NCBI GenBank assembly: GCA_003313425.1
Contig: NHZP01000029.1
Location: 558,001-622,000 of the forward strand
DNA from: Pseudopyrenochaeta lycopersici
Lineage: Eukaryota > Ascomycota > Dothideomycetes > Pleosporales > Pseudopyrenochaetaceae
Reading direction: 5' to 3'
Length of the DNA: 64,000 nt
Positions 1 through 9,961 of this stretch are shown piece after piece (positions within the stretch are counted from its first letter, which is position 1; each line of letters starts with the position of its first letter). The notes below the pieces were generated by a model. The model was not told where the DNA came from. It did not search any database and worked only from the letters and a program-made list of their open reading frames with translations. The position numbers and the translations under genes were made by a program.

Positions 1-934
1 GCACCGTAACCGTCAATCGGAGCTTCAAAGCTACTGGTATTTCATCATTAAACCTGTATAACAACATGGACACCGGCAGCCGCCTAATGTGCTTCGCTGA
101 AATTAATCACGAGCCAAGACACGGAGTTTCTCCTGACCACCATACTGAGAATTGACGTTCTACCCTCTAGAAAGGGCTACTTGAAACTAGAGTTGATATG
201 TCTTTACAACGCATCAACAACTTCACAGGTGCTGAAAGCGGTGGCCCTCAAGCTTTGCCTTTGGTAGCATAACGTCTTGAGGTATACCATTGGATTTGGG
301 GAGCCCATAGCAGAAAACTTGCCGAAGCTGGACAGACCTACAACAACCTCACCTCTAGGAGCATGTATAGATAGCTATCGCGGGGCCAAAGGAGTTGTCA
401 AATAATGGACCGACACACTTCTTCAAGGACTATGGGCCGATTAAAGTCACAAATATCTGAAGACGTGACGTATGGATAATGTCGATCCAGATCCATGCAT
501 GGCTTGGATTGTAGGATCAGGACAACCTATCAAGATGTAGTTGGGGGCACCTTGGTCAAGGTCATATCGAATCAAGAGCAATCATGAAAGTGCTTTCGTA
601 AGGGGATGGACCGTGGTACTACGGATACGAAAGCTACGTGATGATAGTGTCTTGGCAGCGTCGTCCTCCGGGTGGTTCGACCTCGACTTCAAACAAGTCA
701 CGCCATCACATCTTACGACAGACCACACCACCTTTGAGACATACACAATCCACGTATCATGGATGCCTTAATGATGAGCAAACGCGGCCATTATAAATGG
801 CTCTACGTGTACCGATTCCCCGGAACATTTTTTGCCATAACCAACCCTCTCACACCATTCCTATTACACTGCAGCTGTAACAACTGCGACATTGATAGTC
901 CAGAGATCGTGAAGGAACATTGAAGCACCCAAAA
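1..934. other. Intergenic, left edge of window
   Basis: I see no supported gene here. The only open frame of note (541-771, plus) starts at a TTG and shows no family features. The right end is the presumed promoter and leader of the protoglobin gene at 935. Confidence 0.5.
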
Positions 935-1885
935 ATGGCGCCACTCGCTCGCCGTCCAATGCAACATATCGATCGCCGAGATCTATATACCAACTTGGAG
1001 ACACGGATACAGTACCTTCACTCCTTTCTTGATTTCAGTTCACGCGACATCGAGGCCCTTATCACTGGCGCAAAATATATCAAAGCTTTAATCCCCGCAG
1101 TTGTCAATATCGTCTACAAGAAGCTACTCCAATACGATATCACAGCCCGGGCTTTTGAGACGCGCTCCACATCCTACGAAGGCCCTGTGGACCTCAACCT
1201 CAACGAAAACTCGCCGCAAATACTACATCGCAAGATGTTTTTGCGAGGCTATCTCACCAAACTATGTAGTGATCCCTCCACAATGGAGTTCTGGGAATAC
1301 CTTGACAAGGTGGGCATGATGCACGTCGGCCAAGGGCGTGCTCACCCGCTTCACGTCGAGTACGTGCATATTGGTGTCACATTATCTTTCGTACAAGACA
1401 TTCTTACCGAAGCCATTCTGTCGCACCCTCGGATGAAGATGGATCGTAAAATCAGCCTTGTCAAGGCACTGTCGAAGGTCATCTGGATCCAGAACGACCT
1501 TTTCGCTAAGTGGTACGTCCGGGACGGCGATGAATTTGCCGATGAGCGTTTGGTACCGGAACTCGAGCCAGAAGGTTACCTCCATGGCAAGAAGATACTG
1601 CATAGTGGTAGCGAGAGCGAGAGCGAAATTGAAGATGCCGCCCTGGCTGCCGGTTCATGTCCATTCAAAAACCTCGCTATGTCGACAGGAAATTCCAGTG
1701 CCACACTTCACAACAGTGTGAAGAGGATGAGTCTGGAGGAGCCGTTGAAAGATAAAGTTCTTCTTCCAGGAGCCGAAATTATCCGACATGCAAATGCGTC
1801 TCCTTCGTTACCCGGCCCTACTTCGCCCAAGGCAGATGGGCTCGCCCATAGTGCGATACCACGAGCCGTAGGTAGCAGTGCATGA
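935..1885 (+). CDS. Protoglobin / globin-sensor domain protein
   Basis: Intronless gene for a 316-residue cytosolic-looking protein. Residues about 15-200 form an all-helical globin of the protoglobin/globin-coupled-sensor type. The segment around residues 126-150 (VGMMHVG, then AHPLHVEYVHIG) matches the sensor-globin F-helix pattern, so His130 is the likely proximal heme ligand. No kinase, cyclase or methyl-accepting domain follows. The C-terminal 100 residues are Ser/Pro-rich and look disordered, with a Cys-Pro pair at 242-243 (SCPF) resembling a heme-regulatory CP motif. The open frame runs upstream to a TTG at 920, but the first ATG is at 935 and is taken as the start. Family knowledge suggests binding of O2, NO or CO; the physiological role in fungi is not established. 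Confidence 0.8.
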   Translation: MAPLARRPMQHIDRRDLYTNLETRIQYLHSFLDFSSRDIEALITGAKYIKALIPAVVNIVYKKLLQYDITARAFETRSTSYEGPVDLNLNENSPQILHRKMFLRGYLTKLCSDPSTMEFWEYLDKVGMMHVGQGRAHPLHVEYVHIGVTLSFVQDILTEAILSHPRMKMDRKISLVKALSKVIWIQNDLFAKWYVRDGDEFADERLVPELEPEGYLHGKKILHSGSESESEIEDAALAAGSCPFKNLAMSTGNSSATLHNSVKRMSLEEPLKDKVLLPGAEIIRHANASPSLPGPTSPKADGLAHSAIPRAVGSSA

Positions 1886-3935
1886 CCATGTCGTTCTCGA
1901 CTGGTGTAGCACTATTGCACACAAGGTTTGGAAGCCCACTTCCTATGATTTATTTTTCTGTCTTGTGTGCGGGCATATGTTGTACGGGCATTATGGCTAT
2001 TTTTGGAGACCTTTTCTTGGACCTTGGATAGAAGAATGTCCGGGCTACGAGGCTATATACAAAATTTTGGAGAACGGAAAGCCCTTGAATTAGTTTGGAA
2101 ATGCTAGTCGAATAGCTCAAGATGACTAAATATATGCAAATGTTGTATAGCGATATTTTATCTCTTACATGGTTGCGCTGCAGCTCCCGCGAGATACGAT
2201 ACGCAATGACGAATCAGCAGCGCACGGCAGGAAAAAGAAATGTAATGTAATACACTGGCAGCAGCCTATCAGCTGGGCATTTAAATACTGCGTCATTTTG
2301 GCGGAAGTTGCAAATAATGGCTCTGTTATTTCCCATGGTCCTTCCGGAGTTTGCACCGGAGGTGCGGCTTGTTTTTTTGGACAGGGGAAGGGAAGAATCG
2401 GAAGCGGGCGCATTTCCGCAGCAACAAAGCCTTAGTACTCGTATCCCAGGATTTGCAATAACAGACTGCCTTTCGCCTCTTCGGCATCGCTTCTGTCATC
2501 TGTCATTACGTGTAAGCTGTTAAAGATTTTATTCCGGCAGCCTAGTGCATGAATATGCTTGGTTTCATGTTGGCAAGCAGAAAGTCACATGACCCCTATG
2601 TATGCGAGAAGAAAGCATGGGGAAATGGCATCATGGTGTTGAAAGACATGTTTCAGGCGTGGCTGCATGGGGTGGCATCTTAGTGGACCGGGGGATGTGG
2701 CCCAGTGCGGCCTTTGGGCGTAGCGGCAGTGGTGGGCTGCTTGGCTGCATGCGTATCCCAATCATGACAAAGTTGCGCAGGAGAGTACCATGTTCCACAG
2801 CGACGACGCGGCCTCCTACGAGAGCGCTGGCTTGCTTTTCCCAAGTCAAGCTGTGAGGGTGTAGAAGCTTGGGAGGGATGCTCACATGCCAGACACGGGG
2901 AGGGTTTATTGGCCATGTTTAGGGTTTCCGTGTTATGCCGGTTGCGGTTGCCTAGAAGGCCCTCAGCAAAGGGCAAGAACAACAATATTTGCTCTATCCG
3001 GTGAAACGTGTGCGCTGATGGAGGGGCAGGCTGGCTGATGTGTCGCGAGGCATGTGGCCGCGGGGGCCCGGCAAGACATGACATAACGCCGCTGTGACGG
3101 TTTGACTCGTTGAACGTTTGCGACCAGCAGGTTAGCGATGCGCCCCTTGGCTAAGAAGACCCGGACACTGGAGAAGTGCGCCAAGGCCAAACTCTGTGTA
3201 TACTAAGTTCGGGCAGAGCGCAAGGAGACGTGCGCTTTGCGACGGGGCAATCAGCTCTTGTGTCACGATGCAGTCAATTAACCAAGTTGCAAAAGCCGAC
3301 CATACTTTTATTGCTTCACCCACAGATTCCACCGGAATTCGAGAATGAGAAAGATCCATGAAGCCAATCAGGGGGCAGTGGGGCGAGGCGACCCTTGCTA
3401 GCGCTCTTTAGCGGGACCCACCCATGGAACTCTCAGAGTGAACTCAACCCCCCCCAACTTCAAATCCGGCCATCTCATCATCACAAACACCATCGCCGCC
3501 TGGCACATCTCACCCACCTTCCTCCTCCACCACGCCCATAACCGGCCTTCTGTAGCGCTGCACGGCTGTAGCCCTTACGTCTCCCTTGAACTCACGATTT
3601 ATTTTTCAGGATCTCGCGCTGGTGCGGCTCTTTCCCTCTTATCAAGTGGCCGATCTTCGCGCCTCCTTGCAGAGCTCCCCTCCACGTCACCACCACAACG
3701 GCTTAACTGCTTGTTGTTTTCCTTCTTGCACTCTTTCGCACACTCTTGATACCCACTACCGTCTTGTAATAATCCCCTTCTTTCCACACTCGCCGTTTTC
3801 GAGTTCGCGCAACTCGGTTGTGTTGCAACTGCTGCGACGTCATTCTGCAGCCTCACTAGCTCCTGGACTTTGATGCGCAAAGGCTCCACCACGACAGATG
3901 AGCGCCGTTGCTTCTAGACTTCCACTTCTCTCACA
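1886..3935. other. Intergenic, long leader of the Ahc1-like gene
   Basis: About 2 kb without a convincing gene. Short overlapping frames on both strands at 2160-3360 lack family features and look like chance. From about 3430 to 3900 the plus strand becomes rich in C and T, as expected for a fungal promoter and 5' leader ahead of the gene at 3936. Confidence 0.5.
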
Positions 3936-5837
3936 ATGCAGTCCATGTTCCGTCTCCCATGGAGTACGGAGTCGCCTGGCGACAAGATCATGGAAAAGTC
4001 CACGCTGCACAAGTCAAGACCCATGCCGGTTGTTGAAATCCCAAATTTCATGAACAAAATCAAGCGAAAGAGGACCGACAGCCCTGAACCGGCAGCGGCG
4101 CAGCATGCGCATGTAGTGAAGAAGTGGAAGACTGCCCACGGAGAGATGAAGCCAGCCGTACTGCCAACTGGCATCGCCAGCTCTGTGGGTGGCGTGATTA
4201 CTGAGCCTGTAAAGCCTACCGATGCGCCCAAAGTCGCTTCTGCGGAAGTTTTGGACAACCGGCCAAAGGCGCAACCATCAAGAAAAGAAGGCGCAAGCAA
4301 GAGCAAGGTATCGAAAATCCAAAAACCAGCTGCCAAACCAGACTCTGTCACCGCGCCGGCGAGCGTCATGGAATCAGGTTTGACCCCTGTGCAACAAGCT
4401 ATCGAGGCGCAAATCAATTATGAGATTCTACTGAAGCACAACGAACTCCGTTTGATTGAGCAAGAGTTGGCCAAGTGTCAAGTTTCGCTGGAGCAGCTGA
4501 GGCGTTGCTCGCTGATCCCGTTCCCGGGTACCGAAGGTCTTTCCGAGAATCTTAGCCTTGGTGTCGGACCTGCTCTCCAGACTCCCTCCGGCTACACGGA
4601 ACCCCAGTATGCCGCGCCTTGGGGAGTCACGGATGGCCCGTACACTCGTCACTATGCCAAATGGTTAATATCAGATGTCAAGTTTGACCCCGTTTCAGAA
4701 CGTGCGCTCGCTCAGCAAGCTCAGGGCTACTTCGGCATTGGTGAGGGCAGAACGACGCGCGGCAGCTTTGCAGACTTTGGGTCCGCAAACAGAGGCCGCA
4801 CGTCACGAACTTCGACTGGAATGTTGAAGCTCACGCCTCTTGGTGAAACTCCAGCACCTGCGCCAAAGATCGACCCTCTGCTGCACAAGCGATCCACCGA
4901 CGGCCAATGGGTTCGACTCTACTGCGCTCAGTGTGGCCACAGCAACTTCTCAAACACCCAGGGTTTCCTGAATCACTGTCGAATCAAGCATAACCAAGTG
5001 TTCAAGAGCCACGACCAGGCAGCCATCGCTTGCGGCGTTCCGGTCGATGTCAACGAAGTCGGAAACCCTGTCACTGCCACTGAACCAGTCAGTACTCCTG
5101 CCGCAACGCCTGCGGTGACTTTCCCTGTCCCGACTACTCCTGGTATTGTACACCCGCTCGCTTCGCAGCCCGGCCCCGCTCCACAGGCCAAATCTGTTCA
5201 TCGTGACCCTCATGCATTGCCACGTGATGAGCCAGTTTCTGCATCACCAGCCAGCTTTACCAAGTCATCGTCAACCCCATATCTTGCGGCTCGACTTCAG
5301 ACTCACGGCTTTCAGGGTGACTTGAAAGGGCTCGTGGACACTGTGCGCTCAAAGGTCGACATTGACGTGGTAGAGCCTTCCGATGACGACTTCGCGGACA
5401 CTAGTGCAGCTCCGACACCGGTCTCGACGAAACCCCCACAGTTAGCGCGCCTACCTGTGGGCGGGCCCAACCAAACTTCCGCGAGCAAGGCTCCATCAGC
5501 ACGACCAGGGAGCAAGAAGAGCAGCTCTTCCAGTCACGCTCGCATCCCGCTCTCGTTCCCATCGCCGGTCAAGTCGGAAAGTGATCTCCACATGCTTGAT
5601 TCGCCGGTAGACCTCAGCCCCAACACGGTTGAGCCTAACCCGGGTCTAGTAAGCGATCACGATGACGATGATGACGACGATGCAGACGATGCCCACAGTC
5701 AACACGACCTCATCATGGACGACGATGATGTTGTGGTCGAGGATGCGAGCGATGTGGAAGGCGTGCACGAGCGCACAGGGTCTCGACAGGGTCTTAACGG
5801 CTGCTTCGAGAAAGGAGAGGGCAGTCGCAAGCACTAG
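3936..5837 (+). CDS. Ahc1-like C2H2 zinc finger protein (putative ADA histone acetyltransferase subunit)
   Basis: Single-exon gene for a 633-residue nuclear-looking protein. A helical segment at about residues 145-200 (EAQINYEILLKHNELRLIEQ and onward) is followed by a single zinc finger at about 325-356, with ligands in LYCAQC and the later H-CRIK-H pair. This arrangement resembles fungal proteins carrying the Ahc1-like C2H2 finger; yeast Ahc1 is a subunit specific to the ADA form of the Gcn5 acetyltransferase complex. The N-terminus has a basic KIKRKR stretch. The C-terminal 200 residues are Ser/Pro-rich and end in Asp-rich tracts coded by GAT/GAC repeats (5659-5740). The start ATG is preceded by CACA, a good fungal context. 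The family link comes from pattern memory, so the complex assignment is an inference. Confidence 0.6.
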   Translation: MQSMFRLPWSTESPGDKIMEKSTLHKSRPMPVVEIPNFMNKIKRKRTDSPEPAAAQHAHVVKKWKTAHGEMKPAVLPTGIASSVGGVITEPVKPTDAPKVASAEVLDNRPKAQPSRKEGASKSKVSKIQKPAAKPDSVTAPASVMESGLTPVQQAIEAQINYEILLKHNELRLIEQELAKCQVSLEQLRRCSLIPFPGTEGLSENLSLGVGPALQTPSGYTEPQYAAPWGVTDGPYTRHYAKWLISDVKFDPVSERALAQQAQGYFGIGEGRTTRGSFADFGSANRGRTSRTSTGMLKLTPLGETPAPAPKIDPLLHKRSTDGQWVRLYCAQCGHSNFSNTQGFLNHCRIKHNQVFKSHDQAAIACGVPVDVNEVGNPVTATEPVSTPAATPAVTFPVPTTPGIVHPLASQPGPAPQAKSVHRDPHALPRDEPVSASPASFTKSSSTPYLAARLQTHGFQGDLKGLVDTVRSKVDIDVVEPSDDDFADTSAAPTPVSTKPPQLARLPVGGPNQTSASKAPSARPGSKKSSSSSHARIPLSFPSPVKSESDLHMLDSPVDLSPNTVEPNPGLVSDHDDDDDDDADDAHSQHDLIMDDDDVVVEDASDVEGVHERTGSRQGLNGCFEKGEGSRKH

Positions 5838-6628
5838 GCAGTTGGCGCGGGTTGAATCAAGCTCCTGCTGTCGTTGTCTGAAAAGATGGTGCTGTGGATT
5901 GTTTTCTTCCGCCCCTTTCTTTGTTCCTTCTCGAATCCACTTACCCCATAGAGTTTTTGACCTCCTTACCTTTTTTTCGGCTTTTTTTTTGCTATTGCGT
6001 TTGCGATTCAAGGATATACACGGTGCCAGCAATGGTTGAAACGATTGCTGATAGCGCTTTTTCTCACTTCTCGTCTTTCTCGTTACCATCAAAAATCAGC
6101 CAGAAATCTCATCTCCCACGTGCGCCAAACAGGTGTTCTGTTGGCGCAGGAACGTCAGTGTATTATCTCTTGTATGAAACGGAATACGGTGAGACGGACT
6201 AGAGGACTTTTGGGAGGTGTGCTGGTACGCGCTCGTGTACTAATTCAACACTTGACCGAGAGGTCGCACAAAATGCAGCGGGCGTGATAGCTCGCTGTCT
6301 GTATATATTTTAATCTCACGAAGACCCGAAAGTTTATCAAAAATCATTGCATTTCTGAATATGCTTTTCAATGGTGCCAACTATCTGATGACTGCTAGAC
6401 TGTTGTGTGGCCATGATGCCTGGCGCTACTCAATCTGAGTGCTCGTCGCACCTGGCGAGTACAGATGATGCTTCTTGCCATCGTTAAACGTACTGTACTG
6501 GGCTTGTTCGCCAACATATACCTGTTGAACTCCGTGACGCCTCGCTTAATGTATGCGATTCACATCTGGTGTCTTGGGGGTGTACTGCATGCTTCATCTT
6601 GTTGTGATAAATCTCAAAATATTCCTTC
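5838..6628. other. Convergent intergenic region (Ahc1-like / KISH)
   Basis: Downstream of the Ahc1-like gene (plus) and of KISH (minus), so it should hold both 3' UTRs. It contains T-rich stretches around 5970-5990 and no gene I can support. Confidence 0.45.
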
Positions 6629-6972
6629 TCATCCCATAAACTCAAGTGCCTTTGCCCATGTCAGTCCAAGTTTTGTTTCATCAAACCCTGTCCCTGGAAT
6701 AGAAATGCACTTACAGCCATAATCACACAAGCAATGCTCACATATGGGCTCAGCCTCTCTCCCACGCGCGCGGCCTTCCAGAATGGCGAGACAAAGTAGT
6801 TGTCCTTGTTGCGGTCGATTATGCCGGGGAACACATAGTGGGCATATGTCGATGTGCAGATTGTGAGCAGGATGACGAGGAGCAGGGATTGGAAGTTGAA
6901 GAGGGCAGTCTAGGTTATGGTGAGTTTTAGAATGGTTACATGGGCCGATTGGGGGGGGGGGGGGCGTACCAT
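6629..6972 (-). CDS. KSH1: KISH / Ksh1 secretory-pathway membrane protein
   Basis: A 72-residue protein assembled from three exons: 6970-6972 (the ATG alone), 6715-6909 and 6629-6649. The product starts MTALFNFQSLLLVILL, has an Asp-Arg-Asn-Lys motif mid-protein and then FWKAARVGERLSPYVS, which is the diagnostic signature of the KISH/TMEM167 family. Two membrane segments (about residues 7-26 and 54-68) fit a small Golgi-associated protein of the early secretory pathway. An in-frame TAG lies directly before exon 2, so the ATG must be brought in by splicing. Intron 1 begins GTACG and then runs into 14 C. Intron 2 has a CTGAC branch-like site just before its acceptor. The last exon codes for only six residues and is the least certain part. 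The gene shares a 491-base divergent promoter with TAF13. Confidence 0.85.
6951..6964. repeat. Homopolymer of 14 G (C on the KISH strand)
   Basis: An uninterrupted run of 14 G on the plus strand. On the coding strand of KISH it is C14, starting six bases into intron 1. Its length is likely to vary between strains or be miscounted in sequencing. Confidence 0.9.
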
Positions 6973-7463
6973 GGTGAAGGTTGTGGAGGTTGTGGAGGTG
7001 CACGGGGCTAAGTGGCGGCGTCGATGAATGGAGTGCAATCGCAGGGAGAGTTGCTGCGGTATCTGAGGAGTAATGGAAGCAGAATTGCGTCGCTGCCTTG
7101 TTGACGTCCAAACGGGACAGATTGTCGTCGTCGCGCAGCTGGTTCGGCGGGGAACATCTTTCACCCCGAGGCAGACGGGTGATCTGTGCACTTCCCGCAT
7201 TTGATGGATCGTCATTGCGCATTCTGTAGCCAGCTTTCATTCAACCTCACTCCTCGACTGCTCTTGTACGCCCTTTGACCACGTGTACTTGCCTGTCTGG
7301 CATTCTGGAACCGCGACCGCACTGTTCTGGAATCCTGACGCGCCTACGACTGCAGGAAGCTGGAAACGCGTGGCAAGGAGGGGGACGGCGTCTCGGGGAC
7401 TGGGATATCTGATCCAAGGCGCGGTTCGAGAGTGCAGAGGGGGAGTAGTAGAGAGCGGTCATT
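6973..7463. promoter_or_regulatory. Divergent promoter region KISH / TAF13
   Basis: The 491 bases between the start codons of KISH (minus) and TAF13 (plus) must hold both promoters. No clear TATA box is visible, as is common for constitutive fungal genes. Confidence 0.5.
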
Positions 7464-8060
7464 ATGACGGAGCCGCGCATGAGGCTGCGCCAAAAGGGCC
7501 AGCAGTTTCCGACGCAGGACTGTAAGTAGACCGATTCCATCTTCACATACGCGCCTTCACCAAACAGCCCTGACACCTCTTCAGTAGAAGCCTTCCTCCT
7601 CGCTTTCGGCGACAACGACTACCCGCTCCCGGAAACGGTGCGCATCCTCGACGAAATCGTCACAGACTACATCATCGAGACCTGCCACGAAGCGGCGTCG
7701 GTCGCACATCACGCGCGGCGCGCAAAGATCAAGCTCGACGACTTCAAGTTCATGCTCAGAAGGGACACGGGCAAATTGGGCCGCGTGAGCGAGATGCTGG
7801 AAACGGACAAGGAGCTAAAGAGGAAGCGCAAGGCCTTTGACACGGATGAGGGCGCCGTCATGGCGGAGAAGGGCGCGGCGGGTGCTGATGCAGATGGCGC
7901 GCAGAAGGAGAATGGAGAGGACCGGCCGAAAATGGGACGCCCGAAGAAAGTCGTGGACCCAGATGCGGATGGGGAGCCGAAGAAGAAACGCAAGAAGAAG
8001 GATAAGAGTGCTAGACTGGATGGCGGTGGGGATGATGCAAGTACAGTGCGTAGTGGATGA
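7464..8060 (+). CDS. TAF13: Transcription initiation factor TFIID subunit 13 (TAF13)
   Basis: Two exons, 7464-7521 and 7585-8060, give a 177-residue protein. The 63-base intron has a GTAAGT donor and a TTCAG acceptor. Splicing joins GQQFPTQD to LEAFLLAFGDND, restoring the conserved start of the TAF13 histone fold. This continues through PLPETVRILDEIVTDYIIET, AASVAHHARRAKIKLDDFKF and LRRD, so the fold covers about residues 14-95. TAF13 pairs with TAF11 through histone folds in TFIID and helps load TBP at core promoters. The C-terminal half is a Lys-rich disordered tail (GRPKK, KKKRKKKDK) that can serve as nuclear localisation signal. The gene is divergent from KISH and convergent with the eIF3f gene. 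Confidence 0.92.
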
Positions 8061-8570
8061 TTCTTTCAATCATGCATGGTCATGATACAACGCTATTAAG
8101 GATTATTTACCGTGGGGAAGCATTAGTTGGCGTTTAGCATGGTCTGTGTTTGGCGTTTACAATACCCTGAATTGATATCTCACTTCCACTTCATTCCTGT
8201 CTCCTACGTGACATCCTTACCGTGGCAAGTTTTGACAGCACTGACTACGAGTTCAAAGTTGTGAATTCGACTTATTTCATTGTCAGAGCCTCTTGAACTG
8301 CTCCATCTAATGCTTTGCTGCAAACTAGGCCTGCGATGATCATACAGAGCCTCCGAAACAACTCCCACTGTGCTTCGGCAAGCACCATCGGCTCATTCCT
8401 CCTCCCCATGTGACTGTCTGATCATCTGGACTGCGCCATTCTTCAGCGTGATGTTGAGCTCTCTGAGCACCCGCAACGTCGTCATGCGAGACATGGTCTG
8501 GCGAATCTATAGACGCGCACTAGTCAAACGCCAATCCCAAACTCTTCTAACCATATCTCATAATCCGTGC
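8061..8570. other. Convergent intergenic region TAF13 / eIF3f
   Basis: Holds the two 3' UTRs. The open frame at 8370-8807 on the plus strand is the complement of the eIF3f 3' exon plus leader sequence and is not considered a gene. Confidence 0.5.
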
Positions 8571-9727
8571 TCATGCCTCTTGCTGCCTCTGCTGGCCCCT
8601 GCCTTTGCCTCCGCCCCGTCGATCGCCTCCTTTCCCCCTGTTGTCACCGCCGTCTTTCTGGCCCTCGCCTGCAAGAGCGTCACCGCCGCCGAGGGTGAGG
8701 GCTGCAGTGGCGAGGCGGTTAGAAAGGTCGATTTGTGTACGGATGGTGTTGGCGAGGTAAGAAACTACAAGGACGTCTTGGATGTGTGCGTTGCTGCCGA
8801 GCGTTAGTGAAAAAGCTAGAGGTGAATATGGGGTGCAATGTGGGACGTACAAATCACGCTCAATGTCTCCAGGATCGACCTTGGGTGCTAAGCTAAGGGC
8901 GTTCATCAAGAACTGCCCTAGTGCTGATGACGGCTCGGCCTCCTCATCCAGGACATTGTTGACGTAATTTGACACGCGCTCGAGCATGTCCAGTACGTGG
9001 ATAATGGCACGTTCCAGCGAGTCGAGGTCGGTCAGAACCTCCTGTGACCTGTCCTCGCGGTCCTTGGCCGAGGAGATGAGCTCCAAGCCCGACTTCTCTG
9101 CCTCGCCGTACTTGATCTCGTGGGGGACGGGGATGAACAAGCACGAGTCTGCGGCGCGCTCGGCGGTGACGCCAATTGGGGCCGAGATGTATGTCCGCGA
9201 CTCGATTTCCTGGCCGGGCACCGTGGACACGGTCAGATGGACGGCGGGGTGTGGCCAGGTGCCGTCGCCTTGTTGGCTGTAGAAGTTTTGGATGAGGGCG
9301 GAGAAGGTGTTCAGGTCGCTGCTGGTGGCGTACCAGCCGACGAGGACTTCGCGGGGGTTTGCGCGGAGGTGCAGGGCCAGCATCTGCTTCTGGTAGTCCA
9401 TGTCGACCTCGACCTGCTCGGCCGTCTCGGTGTGGGGGACGGCGTAGCAGTTGCGGATCTCGATTTCGGTGCCATCCTCGCTGCGGGTGCCGAGGAGGGT
9501 GCCGATGACGCGCTCTTGGTCGGCGGGGCGGCGGAGGGAGTGGTCGAGTATGGAGAAGACGGCCTGGTCACAGTGCGTTAGCCATGGAGGGCTGCCAGCG
9601 GGTGCCTCGAGGGGGCGCATACCTGGGGCTGGATGGCAACGTTCAGCGGGGCTGTCGATGGCTGCGCGCCGACGGGCGCTGGGCCGAGCGGGCGGGCCAG
9701 ATGGAGGAACGAGTCGTTTGCGGACAT
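8571..9727 (-). CDS. Eukaryotic translation initiation factor 3 subunit F (eIF3f, MPN domain)
   Basis: Three exons, 9623-9727, 8851-9563 and 8571-8793, give 346 residues. Exon 1 codes [16 protein letters not shown] up to VAIQPQ and joins in frame to [12 protein letters not shown], the start of the MPN domain (about residues 30-170). Landmarks include [31 protein letters not shown] and YISAPIGV. As in other eIF3f subunits, no intact JAMM metal site (HxHx7Sx2D) is seen. Intron 2 (8794-8850, GTACGT..CAG) restores [20 protein letters not shown], the conserved C-terminal helical segment. The tail is Gly/Arg/Lys-rich (RRGGGKGRG). The protein is a core part of the eIF3 scaffold on the 40S ribosome. 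The start lies 234 bases from UTP25, so the two genes share a promoter. Confidence 0.93.
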
Positions 9728-9961
9728 GTTGTCGAGGCTGCTTTCCGCCGCGGCGTCGGGCTCGAGAGGCGTTCGGGGGGGTGTCGAGGGCGTGAATGTG
9801 GTGGGGCACGTCTGATATTATTCTCGAAATCTGGGCAGGTGCGGTTCGCTAGCACGGACCACCGAGATTTATTTTCTGGCGGGGACTCTGATGTCCTCGC
9901 CTGGACGGCCGCACACTCTTCTCCGCCCTCTACGCATTTCTGACGCCCGACCCGCGGTGAC
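9728..9961. promoter_or_regulatory. Bidirectional promoter eIF3f / UTP25
   Basis: Only 234 bases separate the divergent start codons of a translation initiation subunit and a ribosome-biogenesis factor. The segment is GC-rich without a TATA box. Shared control in step with ribosome production is a reasonable inference. Confidence 0.55.

Noticed and set aside
6910..7240. Minus-strand frame extending upstream of KISH
   Set aside because: The part upstream of exon 2 is intron and promoter read-through; the frame differs from the KISH frame.
8370..8807. 145-codon plus-strand frame near the end of eIF3f
   Set aside because: It overlaps the eIF3f last exon in antisense and has no domain.
9120..9943. 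Long plus-strand frames opposite eIF3f
   Set aside because: They are complements of the GC-rich eIF3f exons and leader and encode low-complexity Gly/Val/Arg chains.
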